A stretch of DNA of 64,000 nt from Prostheceraeus crozeri (Eukaryota > Platyhelminthes > Polycladida > Euryleptidae), in the NCBI GenBank assembly GCA_907163375.1, contig CAJQUW010006388.1:434001-498000 (forward strand), in the 5' to 3' direction. Below, one piece after another: positions 1 through 10,926 of the stretch. The position numbers were made by a program, and so were the translations under genes. Under the pieces are notes generated by a model that saw only the letters and a program-made list of their open reading frames with translations, made no database searches and was not told the origin of the DNA. How positions within the stretch are numbered: position 1 is the stretch's first letter; every line of letters starts with the position of its first letter.

Positions 1-3000
1 CTCATTAGACTGAGGTAAACTCCATGGCATTGGTGACCCTGACGGAGGCCCAGAACCTATGCCCAAATTTCTAGAATATACATGTTGCATGACTTCTTTT
101 TTATAGCATATTACAACTGACCATCCTCATTAGACTGAGGTAAACTCCATGGCATTGGTGACCCTGACGGAGGCACAGAACCTATGCCCAAATTTCTAGA
201 ATATACATGTTGCATGACTTCTTTTTTATAGCATATTACAACTGACCATCCTCATTAGACTGAGGTAAACTCCTGGGCATTGGTGACCCTGACGGAGGCC
301 CAGAACCTATGCCCAAATTTCTAGAATATACATGTTGCATGACTTCTTTTTTATAGCATATTACAACTGACCATCCTCATTAGACTGAGATAAACTCCAG
401 GGCATTGGTGACCCTGACGGAGGCCCAGAACCTATGCCCAAATTTCTAGAATATACATGTTGCATGACTTCTTTTTTATAGCATATTACAACTGACCATC
501 CTCATTAGACTGAGATAAACTCCAGGACATTGGTGACCCTGACGGAGGCCCAGAACCTATGCCCAAATTTCTAGAATATACATGTTGCATGACTTCTTTT
601 TTATAGCATATTACAACTGACCATCCTCATTAGACTGAGGTAAACTCCAGGGCATTGGTGACCCTGACGGAGGCCCAGAACCTACGCCCAAATTTCTAGA
701 ATATACATGTTGCATGACTTCTTTTTTATAGCATATTACAACTGACCATCCTCATTAGACTGAGATAAACTCCATGGCATTGGTGACCCTGACGGAGGCC
801 CAGAACCTATGCCCAAATTTCTAGAATATACATGTTGCATGACTTCTTTTTTATAGCATATTACAACTGACCATCCTCATTAGACTGAGGTAAACTCCAT
901 GGCATTGGTGACCCTGACGGAGGCCCAGAACCTATGCCCAAATTTCTAGAATATACATGTTGCATGACTTCTTTTTTATAGCATATTACAACTGACCATC
1001 CTCATTAGACTGAGATAAACTCCAGGGCATTGGTGACCCTGACGGAGGCCCAGAACCTATGCCCAAATTTCTAGAATATACATGTTGCATGACTTCTTTT
1101 TTATAGCATATTACAACTGACCATCCTCATTAGACTGAGATAAACTCCAGGCATTGGTGTCCCTGACGGAGGCCCAGAACCTATGCCCAAATTTCTAGAA
1201 TATACATGTTGCATGACTTCTTTTTTATAGCATATTACAACTGACCATCCTCATTAGACTGAGGTAGACTCCAGGACATTGGTGACCCTGACGGAGGCCC
1301 AGAACCTATGCCCAAATTTCTAGAATATACATGTTGCATGACTTCTTTTTTATAGCATATTACAACTGACCATCCTCATTAGACTGAGGTAAAACTCCAG
1401 GACATTGGTGACCCTGACGGAGGCCCAGAACCTATGCCCAAATTTCTAGAATAGACATGTTGCATGACTTCTTTTTTATAGCATATTACAACTGACCATC
1501 CTCATTAGACTGAGATAAACTCCAGGGCATTGGTGACCCTGACGGAGGCCCAGAACCTATGCCCAAATTTCTAGAATATACATGTTGCATGACTTCTTTT
1601 TTATAGCATATTACATCTGACCATCCTCATTAGACTGAGGTAAACTCCAGGGCATTGGTGACCCTGACGGAGGCCCAGAACCTATGCCCAAATTTCTAGA
1701 ATATACATGTTGCATGACTTCTTTTTTATAGCATATTACAACTGACCATCCTCATTAGACTGAGGTAAACTGCATGGCATTGGTGACCCTGACGGAGGCC
1801 CAGAACCTATGCCCAAATTTCTAGAAAATACATGTTGCGTGACTTCTTTTTTTATAGCATATTACAACTGACCATCCTCATTAGACTGAGGTAAACTCCA
1901 TGGCATTGGTGACCCTGACGGAGGCCCAGAACCTATGCCCAAATTTCTAGAATATACATGTTGCATGACTTCTTTTTTATAGCATATTACAACTGACCAT
2001 CCTTATTAGACTGAGGTAAACTCCAGGGCATTGGTGACCCTGACGGAGGCCCAGAACCTATGCCCAAATTTCTAGAATATACATGTTGCATGACTTCTTT
2101 TTTATAGCATATTACAACTGACCATCCTCATTAGACTGAGGTAAACTCCAGGGCATTGGTGACCCTGACGGAGGCCCAGAACCTATGCCCAAATTTCTAG
2201 AATATACATGTTGCATGACTTCTTTTTTATAGCATATTACAACTGACCATCCTCATTAGACTGAGGTAAACTCCAGGACATTGGTGACCCTGACGGAGGC
2301 CCAGAACCTATGCCCAAATTTCTAGAATAGACATGTTGCATGACTTCTTTTTTTATAGCATATTACAACTGACCATCCTCATTAGACTGAGGTAAACTCC
2401 ATGGCATTGGTGACCCTGACGGAGGCACAGAACCTATGCCCAAATTTCTAGAATATACATATTGCATGACTTCTTTTTTATAGCATATTACAACTGACCA
2501 TCCTCATTAGACTGAGATAAACTCCAGGGCATTGGTGACCCTGACGGAGGCCCAGAACCTATGCCCAAATTTCTAGAATATACATGTTGCATGACTTCTT
2601 TTTATAGCATATTACAACTGACCATCCTCATTAGACTGAGATAAACTCCAGGACATTGGTGACCCTGACGGAGGCCCAGAACCTATGCCCAAATTTCTAG
2701 AATATACATGTTGCATGACTTCTTTTTTATAGCATATTACAACTGACCATCCTCATTAGACTGAGGTAAACTCCAGGGCATTGGTGACCCTGACGGAGGC
2801 CCAGAACCTACGCCCAAATTTCTAGAATATACATGTTGCATGACTTCTTTTTTATAGCATATTACAACTGACCATCCTCATTAGACTGAGATAAACTCCA
2901 TGGCATTGGTGACCTTGACGGAGGCCCAGAACCTATGCCCAAATTTCTAGAATATACATGTTGCATGACTTCTTTTTTATAGCATATTACAACTGACCAT

Positions 3001-3592
3001 CCTCATTAGACTGAGATAAACTCCAGGGCATTGGTGACCCTGACGGAGGCCCAGAACCTATGCCCAAATTTCTAGAATATACATGTTGCATGACTTTTTT
3101 TTTATAGCATATTACAACTGACCATCCTCATTAGACTGAGGTAAATTCCCAGGACATTGGTGACCCTGACGGAGGCCCAGAACCTATGCCCAAATTTCTA
3201 GAATATACATGTTGCATGACTTCTTTTTTATAGCATATTACAACTGACCATCCTCATTAGACTGAGGTAAACTCCAGGGCATTGGTGACCCTGACGGAGG
3301 CCCAGAACCTATGCCCAAATTTCTAGAATATACATGTTGCATGACTTTTTTTTATAGCATATTACAACTGACCATCCTCATTAGACTGAGGTAAACTCCA
3401 TGGCATTGGTGACCCTGACGGAGGCCCAGAACCTATGCCCAAATTTCTAGAATATACATGTTGCATGACTTCTTTTTTATAGCATATTACAACTGACCAT
3501 CCTCATTAGACTGAGGTAAACTCCATGGCATTGGTGACCCTGACGGAGGCCCAGAACCTATGCCCAAATTTCTAGAATATACATGTTGCATG
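1..3592. repeat. 125-bp tandem satellite array, about 28.7 copies
   Basis: The unit beginning ctcattagactgaggtaaac recurs at 1, 126, 251, 376 and onward every 125 bp until about 3592. Copies differ by single substitutions, mostly at one G/A site (tgaggtaa versus tgagataa) and one site in the ccatggcat/ccagggcat segment, plus 1-bp changes in a T run. Higher-order pattern is possible because the same variant order recurs (for example the run near 376-900 and near 2510-2900). The array is open at the window's left edge, so its true length is unknown. No coding function is implied. Confidence 0.98.
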
Positions 3593-3661
3593 GCTTTATT
3601 TATGATTTCATGATGTTACATTTACTTTGCTTTACTAAAATTGCATTTATATTTTTTGCAG

Positions 3662-3993
3662 GATGTTCGAGTGCAAGGCAAACAATGATGGATCAGTCCC
3701 TTTTTATTGTAATGTTTATTTGGATTACGTTTCTGAAACAGATGAGAATTGCGTTTCTGATGATACTGAAATTCATTTACCGAATGACAAAGGAGATTGT
3801 GAGAATTGTTTGGTGCAGTCTGGTCCAATGAAAAGTCCTTTCAATTACATAGTTGATGAAGCCTCTGACTCTGATGATGATATACCCATAAATACTATTG
3901 GCAATAGGAAAAGAAAGAAGCGTACAAATAAGCGTCTAGAAACAAAGAAATTGAGATTAGCCGGTGAACCATATATATTCATTATATATTTAT
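3662..3993 (+). pseudogene. N-terminal exon fragment of a DUF7869-type transposase-like gene
   Basis: A pyrimidine-rich acceptor (tttttgcag) ends at 3661, and an open frame follows. It is acidic (VDEASDSDDDIP), then basic (RKRKKRTNKR), and ends in KKLRLAGEPY. That end matches the RNPxxWKxxxxKxxRxxGxxY segment found in the N-terminal half of DUF7869-type proteins; the same segment is seen at 46880 in this window. After about 3966 the sequence turns into AT-rich filler and then a Tc1 transposon, so the Cys-rich and catalytic parts are missing here. The upstream exon would lie left of the satellite. Family assignment rests on one short motif plus resemblance to the two better copies in the window. 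Confidence 0.5.
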
Positions 3994-4009
3994 GAACATA
4001 TATATTATA

Positions 4010-4038
4010 CAGTCCGTTTCATAAAAAGTGGATCATCC
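4010..4038 (+). repeat. Left terminal inverted repeat of the Tc1-like element
   Basis: It pairs with 5625-5653 on the opposite strand, with about 21 of 29 bases matching. The core gtttcataaaaa is shared exactly. Confidence 0.85.
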
Positions 4039-4155
4039 TAAAATTTGACTAAATAAGACACAGAAAGTATTTTCCATGTTATTTCATGTCCCTAATATAT
4101 TTAAATGTCCTTATATAATCTGATAAGCTATGATACAGTAACGCTTCTTAAGAAG

Positions 4156-5151
4156 CTAATATTTTGTGGCCCTACCCTTATTGTCAATGACATTACCAAT
4201 TCGTCTAGGCATTGATTCGATGATATCGTTGATTTTTGACTGATCTAACTTTCTCCACTCTCTTTTTAACAGTGACGTAAGTTGTGATACGCCATCTGTA
4301 GGTAGCAGTGAACGACGAACGTTACGTTTTAGAATACTCCATTCATTTTCTATGGGATTCAGATCAGGAGAACGAGCTGGCCAAGATAATGTCCTAAGCC
4401 GTAATTGAGACTTGCATAAGTTGACTCTACTACTCCTGTGACACGTAGCATTATCATCTATAAATAACCAAGTCGATGGATCACCAAGTTGATCTGTCAT
4501 TTGGCCAATGTTCATTCGTAAAATATTCACATAGCGTTCAGAATTCATGGTTCCTTGCTGTATGTGAAGTTCAGAGCGGCCATTGGTCCAAATGCCATCC
4601 CAAATCAGTAGAGTCGCACCACCTTGTACCCGGGGACGATGTAAATGTCTCGGAATTTCCTGAACAGATTTTATCCATAATCTCAATCGATCATCACTAT
4701 CCTTCAGACGGACTGATGCCTCATCAGACCAGACAACCCGATCCCATTGATTTTGCCAGTAACAATGACTCATTGCCCATCTGAGACGTCTTTTTGTATG
4801 CTGATTTGATAATTCGATCTGAGAGGGCCTCTTACAGCTCTTGAAATTCGACTCAATAAGTCTTCTACGAATAGTGGACTTAGAAATAGACGAGTCTAGT
4901 GCAACCATCTCAGTTAACGAGAGACTTGGATCAACTTTAACAAATCTCAAAATTAGGCCATCTCTACGTTTGGATGTTTTGCGTGGACGGCCAGAGCCCT
5001 CATTACGACAGAGTCGAAAATCATCATTATGCCATCGATGCACATTTGTGTAAGAGACATTTAGTCGCTTGCTTGTAGCTCGCAAAGAAAACCCTAGTTC
5101 TAGCAAGGCTGACACTTTGCCTTTTGTAAATGCGATCTCGTTATTGTTCAT
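4156..5151 (-). CDS. Tc1-like transposase, DD34E, full length
   Basis: An uninterrupted 331-residue frame. The N-terminal 110 residues carry the paired helix-turn-helix region with the GRPRKT linker typical of Tc1 transposases. The catalytic core shows VVWSDEASV (first Asp), FIDDNATCH (second Asp) and DLNPIENEW (Glu), with 34 residues between the second Asp and the Glu. It cuts and pastes the element at TA sites using its terminal repeats. The start is the first ATG of the frame and leaves room for a short leader inside the right repeat. An open frame plus recognisable ends suggests recent activity, although the terminal repeats have diverged. Confidence 0.95.
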   Translation of the reverse strand: MNNNEIAFTKGKVSALLELGFSLRATSKRLNVSYTNVHRWHNDDFRLCRNEGSGRPRKTSKRRDGLILRFVKVDPSLSLTEMVALDSSISKSTIRRRLIESNFKSCKRPSQIELSNQHTKRRLRWAMSHCYWQNQWDRVVWSDEASVRLKDSDDRLRLWIKSVQEIPRHLHRPRVQGGATLLIWDGIWTNGRSELHIQQGTMNSERYVNILRMNIGQMTDQLGDPSTWLFIDDNATCHRSSRVNLCKSQLRLRTLSWPARSPDLNPIENEWSILKRNVRRSLLPTDGVSQLTSLLKREWRKLDQSKINDIIESMPRRIGNVIDNKGRATKY

Positions 5152-5624
5152 TTGTGCTTTGTATTGTTTTTAACCGGTCAGAGATAGATTTCTAGCTGAA
5201 AGCAATCAGGAGTGCTGCCAACACCACCGCAACGAAGTCAGGAAGCTATGGAACATGAAGTCCAGTTAATCACATGTAGCAGTTACATTATTGTTGATGA
5301 ATAATGGTGCTATACTGGCTCTGATTGACCGATTTTCTTTATTTTTGTTTTGCTTGATAGCTTTTGGCTTGTAAAACAACATATTACATAACAAAGGAAA
5401 CAAATGTAATTTTATAAGAGTGAGAATGATTTTGTGTAAAATTGCTAAATGAAGATCAAATTATCTACTACTTTTTTATCTATAACAGGAAAACAACTCA
5501 ATATTCATGCTTGAAATTTCCAGCAATGATATTAGTAAGCACAACTGACATATCTTCCAAATTTCAGAGAAATTCGTTCAAGTTTGGTTGAGTTAGACAA
5601 AGTTGAAGTTAAGGCGATGTTTAT

Positions 5625-5653
5625 AGGTGATCCATTTTTTATGAAACAATCTG
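5625..5653 (-). repeat. Right terminal inverted repeat of the Tc1-like element
   Basis: Reverse complement partner of 4010-4038. It is followed by CA where TA is expected. Confidence 0.8.
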
Positions 5654-5860
5654 CATCGGTGCTGAGCGTATTGATGAAAAATCTGACTCTCTGGCAATAA
5701 CCCCGGTAATACTGTCTTCCGCTTCATGAATACCTACTAGCGAAAATGGTCCATTAACCCGTATGCCTATCAACACCCGCTGTCCGCCTGGTACTCTATC
5801 ATGTGTTGAACCGGAGAAACTATGACTCTTTCCGCTCCTTCTGTTCAACCAGTTTCTCAC
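5654..5860 (-). pseudogene. Coding-like block, unknown, cut by the Tc1 insertion
   Basis: Read on the minus strand, the block has protein-like composition (for example GGQRVLIGIRVNGPFSLVG). It then runs straight into the right terminal repeat of the Tc1 element, so that element probably inserted into it. No continuation is seen on the far side of the Tc1. I do not recognise the family. It may belong with the coding-like block at 5959-6428, but the frames are not clearly continuous. Confidence 0.3.
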
Positions 5861-5958
5861 CTACTATGTTGATCTGAATTATGTGTGCATGCACCACTTT
5901 TATTTTACCATTTTGGACGAAAGGTGAATAAAAACAAAAATATGACGTGTTTCTATTT

Positions 5959-6428
5959 TTATACATCAAGATTGTTGTTTGACAGATCATTCTGTTTGAA
6001 GTAGTCAAGGAGTTTTTCCAGAACTTCCCTCAACTGTTCCGCGGTAGTCAGGCTCGTAATGAAGCACTTGCGATTTGAAGAACGACTACATGAATAGGAA
6101 GGCATTTCTGTATTTGGAAGGCCGGGAAATATGTCACCACATTCTTCCTCATTATACTCACTGGCTGACGAGCTCGCAGCCGGGGGCCCAACCGCTCATG
6201 CTTGATCAGTTGTCCTCCTAGCTCAGAGATCATGGAGAGCACGTCGGAATAAGAAACCGGCCCGTTACTAGTACTTTGACGCAGCGAAACACTTGTAAAT
6301 TTCGCTTCTTTGTTCCTCTTCCCACGGGCACCGCCACTGTCAGCATCTGTGGCCGCACACCGAGAAATTGGTGGTGGGTGATGAGATTGAATCCGTGGCC
6401 TTATCTTCAAAAATTCATTTTCAAGCAA
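5959..6428 (-). pseudogene. Coding-like block of an unrecognised minus-strand gene (C-terminal part)
   Basis: Two overlapping minus-strand frames look like real protein. The upstream frame contains SYSDVLSMISELGGQLIKHE. The downstream frame contains ECGDIFPGLPNTEMPS and TTAEQLREVLEKLLDYFKQN, then ends at a TAA at 5959-5961. The shift between them lies near 6185, in a C-rich stretch, and could be a frameshift or a missed splice. No family is recognised. Proximity to other minus-strand exons (8420-8577) allows, but does not prove, a single host gene. Confidence 0.35.
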
Positions 6429-6965
6429 TCTTGATTTAACTTGGTGTCACGAACTTCTCCCATAACTGGTTCATTAGCTTATGATGCAAAAGCGTTAATT
6501 CTTTAAAATTGATTTATATTCATATTTCAATAAAACGCTTATTATGGGAAGACTAATATGTTGTGACCAGCTTTGCTATTCACCGCACACTACGCGCAAG
6601 GCAGACACATTTCAGTGGCGAATAAATGCTTCGATGTTAAAGAAGCATTTGAAAGTATTCATGGTCAAACTAGATTGAAATTGTAGTTTTTAGAGCTGAA
6701 AAACGAAAATGTAAGGAGTGAGTTACAATGTGCTGACTATGCATCAAATTTTTAAAAATTCACCTTACTGCTCAACAGTTATCAATTTATTTACACGATG
6801 GCACACAGACCCTACAATATACGGTCATGTAATCAACAATTAGATTTTTAGAATGATTCTTATGGCGATTACACTCTACTAACGCAATTGATATTTTCAT
6901 TCAGGATGGTTAAGTGCACAAAACAATATTTTATGACGGGCCATAGACAAAATCCGAAAAATGTG

Positions 6966-7755
6966 ACCTGGTTTCATCTCTGTCTTGAGCAGGACGCGAC
7001 GTGTTTCATCTGTGTACACAGACAGTTTCAGGGACTGATTGAGTTCCCTTGAAGCGCCACATGTTGCCGTTTTACAACTCAAAACATGCTTTTGTCATCA
7101 CCTGTTTTCTGGTAATCGGGACGTCAGCAGAAGTTTCGGCAAAGAGCAAGGCAGAAAATGAGACCGGAATAATGCACACCCGATCAGGATACTCACAATC
7201 TGTGAATCTGCTGATATCTACCTGGTTTCATCTCTGTCTTGGTCTGGTTTGGTCAATCTTTCAGGGACTGATTGAGTTCCCTCGAAACGACACATGTTGC
7301 CGCTTTCCAACTCAAAACATCCTTTCGTCATCACTTGTTTTCTGCTGTTGTGGTCGTCAACAGAATACTCACAATCTGTGAATCTGCCGATATCTACCTG
7401 GTTTCATCTCTGTCTTGGTCTGGTTTGGTCAATCTTTCAGGCACTGATTGAGTTCCCTCGAAACGACACATGTTGCCGTTTTCCAACTCAAAACATCCTT
7501 TCTTCATCACTTGTTTTCTGCTGTTGTGGTCGTCAACAGAATACTCACAATCTGTGAATCTGCCGATATCTACCTGGTTTCATCTCTGTCTTGGTCTGGT
7601 TTGGTCAATCTTTCAGGCACTGATTGAGTTCCCTCGAAACGACACATGTTGCCGTTTTCCAACTCAAAACATCCTTTCTTCATCACTTGTTTTCTGCTGT
7701 TGTGGTCGTCAACAGAATACTCACAATCTGTGAATCTGCCGATACCTACCTGGTT
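6966..7755. repeat. 176-bp tandem repeat, about four copies
   Basis: A unit containing acctggtttcatctctgtct recurs with a 176-bp period (for example starts near 7216, 7392 and 7568), with a more diverged copy upstream near 6966. Because 176 is not a multiple of three, the short frames in it shift between copies and are not coding. Confidence 0.9.
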
Positions 7756-7984
7756 TCTATTCTTGCCAGATAGGATCAAAGAAAGAACGCATAAATCCAA
7801 TGGTAAGTAGAATGTAGCTGTTATCAAAAATGTGATATATGTTTATTCTACTTGACAAAGCCACAACTCAATTGACTTCAATGTCTTCATTTGATCATAA
7901 ACTCATGCGTCCATGCACCTATTTCTATGAAGCTTAACGCATTCAGATACAAGACGCCTCATAACGTCTCACAGTTCGACAGTC

Positions 7985-8300
7985 ACATGTGAAACGCACC
8001 AGTAAAGACTGACATCCAGTGATTCGATAGTCAGTGTGAAACGATCTCATCAAGACTGACATCCAGTGATTCGACAGTCAGTGTGAAACGATCTCATCAA
8101 GACTGACATCCAGTGATTCGACAGTCAGTGTGAAACGATCTCATCAAGACTGACATCCAGTGATTCGACAGTCAGTGTGAAACGATCTCATCAAGACTGA
8201 CATCCAGTGATTCGACAGTGAGTGTGAAACGAGCCCATCAAGACTGGCATCCAGTGATTCGACAGTCAATGTGAAACGAGCCCATCTAGAATGATATCCA
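7985..8300. repeat. 47-bp tandem repeat, about 6.5 copies
   Basis: The unit gactgacatccagtgattcg recurs every 47 bp. Inner copies are nearly identical and the outer ones more diverged. It lies between minus-strand coding-like blocks, possibly within an intron. Confidence 0.9.
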
Positions 8301-8419
8301 ATTATTCGGCAGTATGTAATAGAACAATAGCAGTAATAAGGATATTTCTTAAATTGGATAAAACTTCAATCACTTCTCATTCTAAACCTTGACTTTTTGA
8401 ACAGCAATGTAATACTTAC

Positions 8420-8577
8420 ATTTGACGATGCATGTTCTGGGTATAGGGCAAGCTTTTCGGTGAAAATATTGCTTTTTACATATGCAATCATCTTGAACTT
8501 GGCAGAGAGGTCGGATTGAAGTCCTGAGATGAATGATTCATTACCAACCCAAAGACTCATATGTTGAGATTGTGCAC
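8420..8577 (-). CDS. Internal exon of an unrecognised minus-strand gene
   Basis: On the minus strand an acceptor (tgtattgcag) is followed by an open stretch including SLWVGNESFISGLQSDLSAK and ending at a consensus donor (AAT|gtaagt). The 158-nt exon would begin in phase 2 and end in phase 0. The composition is protein-like, but I do not recognise the family. Neighbouring exons are not identified; blocks at 5959-6428 and 5654-5860 are on the same strand. Confidence 0.4.
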
Positions 8578-8580
8578 CTG

Positions 8581-9650
8581 CAATACAGATTTTCTTCCAA
8601 TGAGATTTTCTTCCAATATCTATAGTTATGAAAATGTTAAAGGCATCTTACAAACTAGAAAAAGAGAAAAGCGAGATTGAGTTATAACCTCGTCTTCCAA
8701 TTCTGGTCAATCTCCTGGTATTTCCCTTTTTCTAATTATTAGAAGGGCGGAAATTCATATGCTACGCAAACAGAGGCACATCGTCAAAAATCCTGCCTTT
8801 CCCAATTTCCTAACGGAGAGTGCATTCTCTTACTTGCTCTTCGCTACTCCAACTCAATTTCAAGTTGTCTCACTTATGCTAAAGCCGATACCAGGGTATT
8901 GGCAAATGAGTCTATGACTTTTTCATTTTTGTAAAATGATGATACATGCGATATTTCAGTCTAAGTCAATGTAGGTGTTAATCATGCGTACATAATATAA
9001 AAGCAATGTCAAATTTGATACAGATGTCTTGAACAGTGGTAGATTTAATTAATATCTTCGTACTGCATTCTTACACTTTTTCATTCTGTTTATCATTATA
9101 ATAGCAGGATTTTATCATTACTGTTATCGATGTTAGGAGATGTAAACTAGGCCTCCTGATGATTCCCGATATTGGATGAAATATCACCTATTCAGGCCGA
9201 TTTCCTTTTTTCAACAGAGGATGGAATTCAATATCTATCTATTCTATTTAGATTGTATTTACAAAAAGCAGCATTTATTAATTATTACAGGCGCACATTT
9301 TTACAGGCGATTTTCGAGTAGTGGGTTTGACCTGTAGATGCATGAAAACATTGTTGTCCACTACTGTATGCTGGATCAGTAATTATGGATATAAGTTCTA
9401 TTTTTTGAATAATTTCACTGAATATCGATGCTGATACTTCTAATTAGCAATAATGCCAATTTAAGGCATAGAGCATTGGCTAAAATGTGTTAATACAGGG
9501 TGATGCAGAAGTCAAATTGCAATGCTTCTCGAAGCATTGCTAGCTCTTGAAAAAGCTTTTCGAAAGTTCAATTAGATGCTTTACAGTACGGTATGAACAT
9601 GAGTTGGCCTAATGAAATAAAAAACTAACCTCGAAAATAAATACTGAACC
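8581..9650. other. No gene seen
   Basis: AT-rich sequence without convincing coding potential, tandem repeats or recognised transposon ends. I see nothing supportable here. Confidence 0.6.
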
Positions 9651-9660
9651 TTGTTTTCAG

Positions 9661-9768
9661 CAAATCAAGCATTTTGAATCTGTATCTAACGAGGATAAGG
9701 ATTTCGAGTTGGATCATGACGTAACAGGCCCTCTTCGTTTGTTGTATAATCAGTTAGACGAATTTTCA
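9661..9768 (+). CDS. Coding-like exon start, unknown gene
   Basis: A good acceptor (ttgttttcag) ends at 9660. An open frame with protein-like content follows (ELDHDVTGPLRLLYNQLDEF) up to the left end of the DUF7869 element. A 12-bp direct repeat, cagttagacgaa, occurs at 9741 and again at 9796, straddling the first 30 bp of that element. It may be an exon into which the element inserted. The family is not recognised. Confidence 0.3.
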
Positions 9769-9787
9769 TTCTGTCGAACTGTCGTAT
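9769..9787 (+). repeat. Left inverted repeat of the 9769-40003 element
   Basis: 19-bp sequence matching 39985-40003 in inverted orientation with one mismatch. It overlaps a near-perfect hairpin, actgtcgtat ... atacgacagt, at 9778-9802. Confidence 0.6.
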
Positions 9788-10478
9788 CAATTATACGACA
9801 GTTAGACGAAACTTTTGAACAACATATCAGTGTCGTATAAGTTATACGTGCGTACGCCAGTTCGATTAAAATTAACAAGATTTTAAATAATGATACGACA
9901 TCAGATTAAGTGGCTAAAGAGGCTAAATGAATGTCGAAAGATACTTTGAACCATGGTGTCTAGTTAAAATCATGTCATCTTGACTTTACAGGGATCTTAT
10001 AAAGATAATTTTCTAAATTTTTGTCTATTCATTTCCTAAGGTGACAAAATTGAAATGACTGGACACCAGCAATAGAGGAACTGCACCATGAATGGCTTCA
10101 TGTCTAATCGTCTTGGTAATAGGCCCATCTCTCGTATGATCATGTTGCAATGTATAGGCTTATAAATGATATTGATACAGTATCAAATCAATCACTTCCC
10201 ATCATTAGGCCTATATTGTTAGCCTACTACTAGAAATGCATGGAACATAATATGAGAAACTTATCGTCATGTAAGGTTTTTCTAAAAATGAAAATGGTGA
10301 AAACAGACTCAGATATTGGACACGCAGTTTTGAATACAAATGACTCACCCGATATCTTAGGAACGGCTTTGTCTAGACAACATAGATTTCTAACCTTGCT
10401 AATATATGTTGAACTTAAACTTGTTTATTGCCTCATTTCATCGTACATCTGTGGACTTGAATTGCTATTGTGCTAACG

Positions 10479-10608
10479 ATGTCTCGACGAAAAAAACCAG
10501 AAGATATTCTAAAAGCTATTTTTGATCTGTCCGAAGAAGAATCTCAAAATATCAACGATGAACTGATTTTCGATGCAAATGTGGGATATCAATTTGAAGA
10601 TGACGAAA
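10479..10608 (+). CDS. Exon 1 of the DUF7869-type transposase-like gene
   Basis: ATG TCT CGA CGA opens a 43-codon exon that begins MSRRKKPEDILKAIFDL and is rich in acidic residues. It ends in phase 1 at a consensus donor (GAAA|GTAAGT). The acceptor at 37411-37413 is in matching phase. The start MSRRK resembles the first exon of the minus-strand relative at 47846 (MPRRKAKYRIEQAAELI). The intervening intron is 26.8 kb only because a Polinton sits in it; without that it would be about 2.4 kb. Confidence 0.65.
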
Positions 10609-10920
10609 GTAAGTCAAGATCTTGTAGCCTATTATTTGAATGTCAAAATTGGATTAAGTAGCATGGATCACTTTAGCTCGGATTTAAACATGGACTTAAG
10701 CTCATTTGAGTCAGTCTTACAATTGCGAATCTCAATATAGTGAGGTTCCATGATGGAAATCTTAGAACGATAGAAACGATGACAAATCTATGCAATAATC
10801 TTTTCTGTCTTGAGATTCGCGATTATGACATGACATTTCAGCGCTAACTTTCCATAATATAATATGTACTCGTACATACCTATAGCTTCAGTAGGCGTGT
10901 CCAGTTGGAGTAAGGACAGA

Positions 10921-10926
10921 AGAGCC
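10921..10926. repeat. Polinton target-site duplication, left copy (agagcc)
   Basis: The six bases agagcc directly precede the left end of the Polinton and recur directly after its right end (35323-35328). Six-bp duplications are the rule for Polinton integrases. Confidence 0.95.

Larger units (their letters stand above)
4010..5653 (-). mobile_element. Tc1-like DNA transposon, apparently complete
   Basis: Imperfect terminal inverted repeats of about 29 bp bracket one transposase gene. The left end reads CAGTCCGTTTCATAAAAAG and the right end, on the complement, reads CAGATTGTTTCATAAAAAA. The left flank is TA (4008-4009), as expected for Tc1/mariner insertion. The right flank is CA, a likely decayed TA. 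Total length is 1644 bp, the usual size for a Tc1 element. Confidence 0.9.

Noticed and set aside
7049-7733. Repeated 87-residue frames in the 176-bp array
   Set aside because: The period is not a multiple of three and the frames overlap copy to copy, so they are by-products of the tandem repeat.
7985-8300. 47-bp repeats as a CRISPR array
   Set aside because: Whole units are repeated without variable spacers; it is an ordinary minisatellite.
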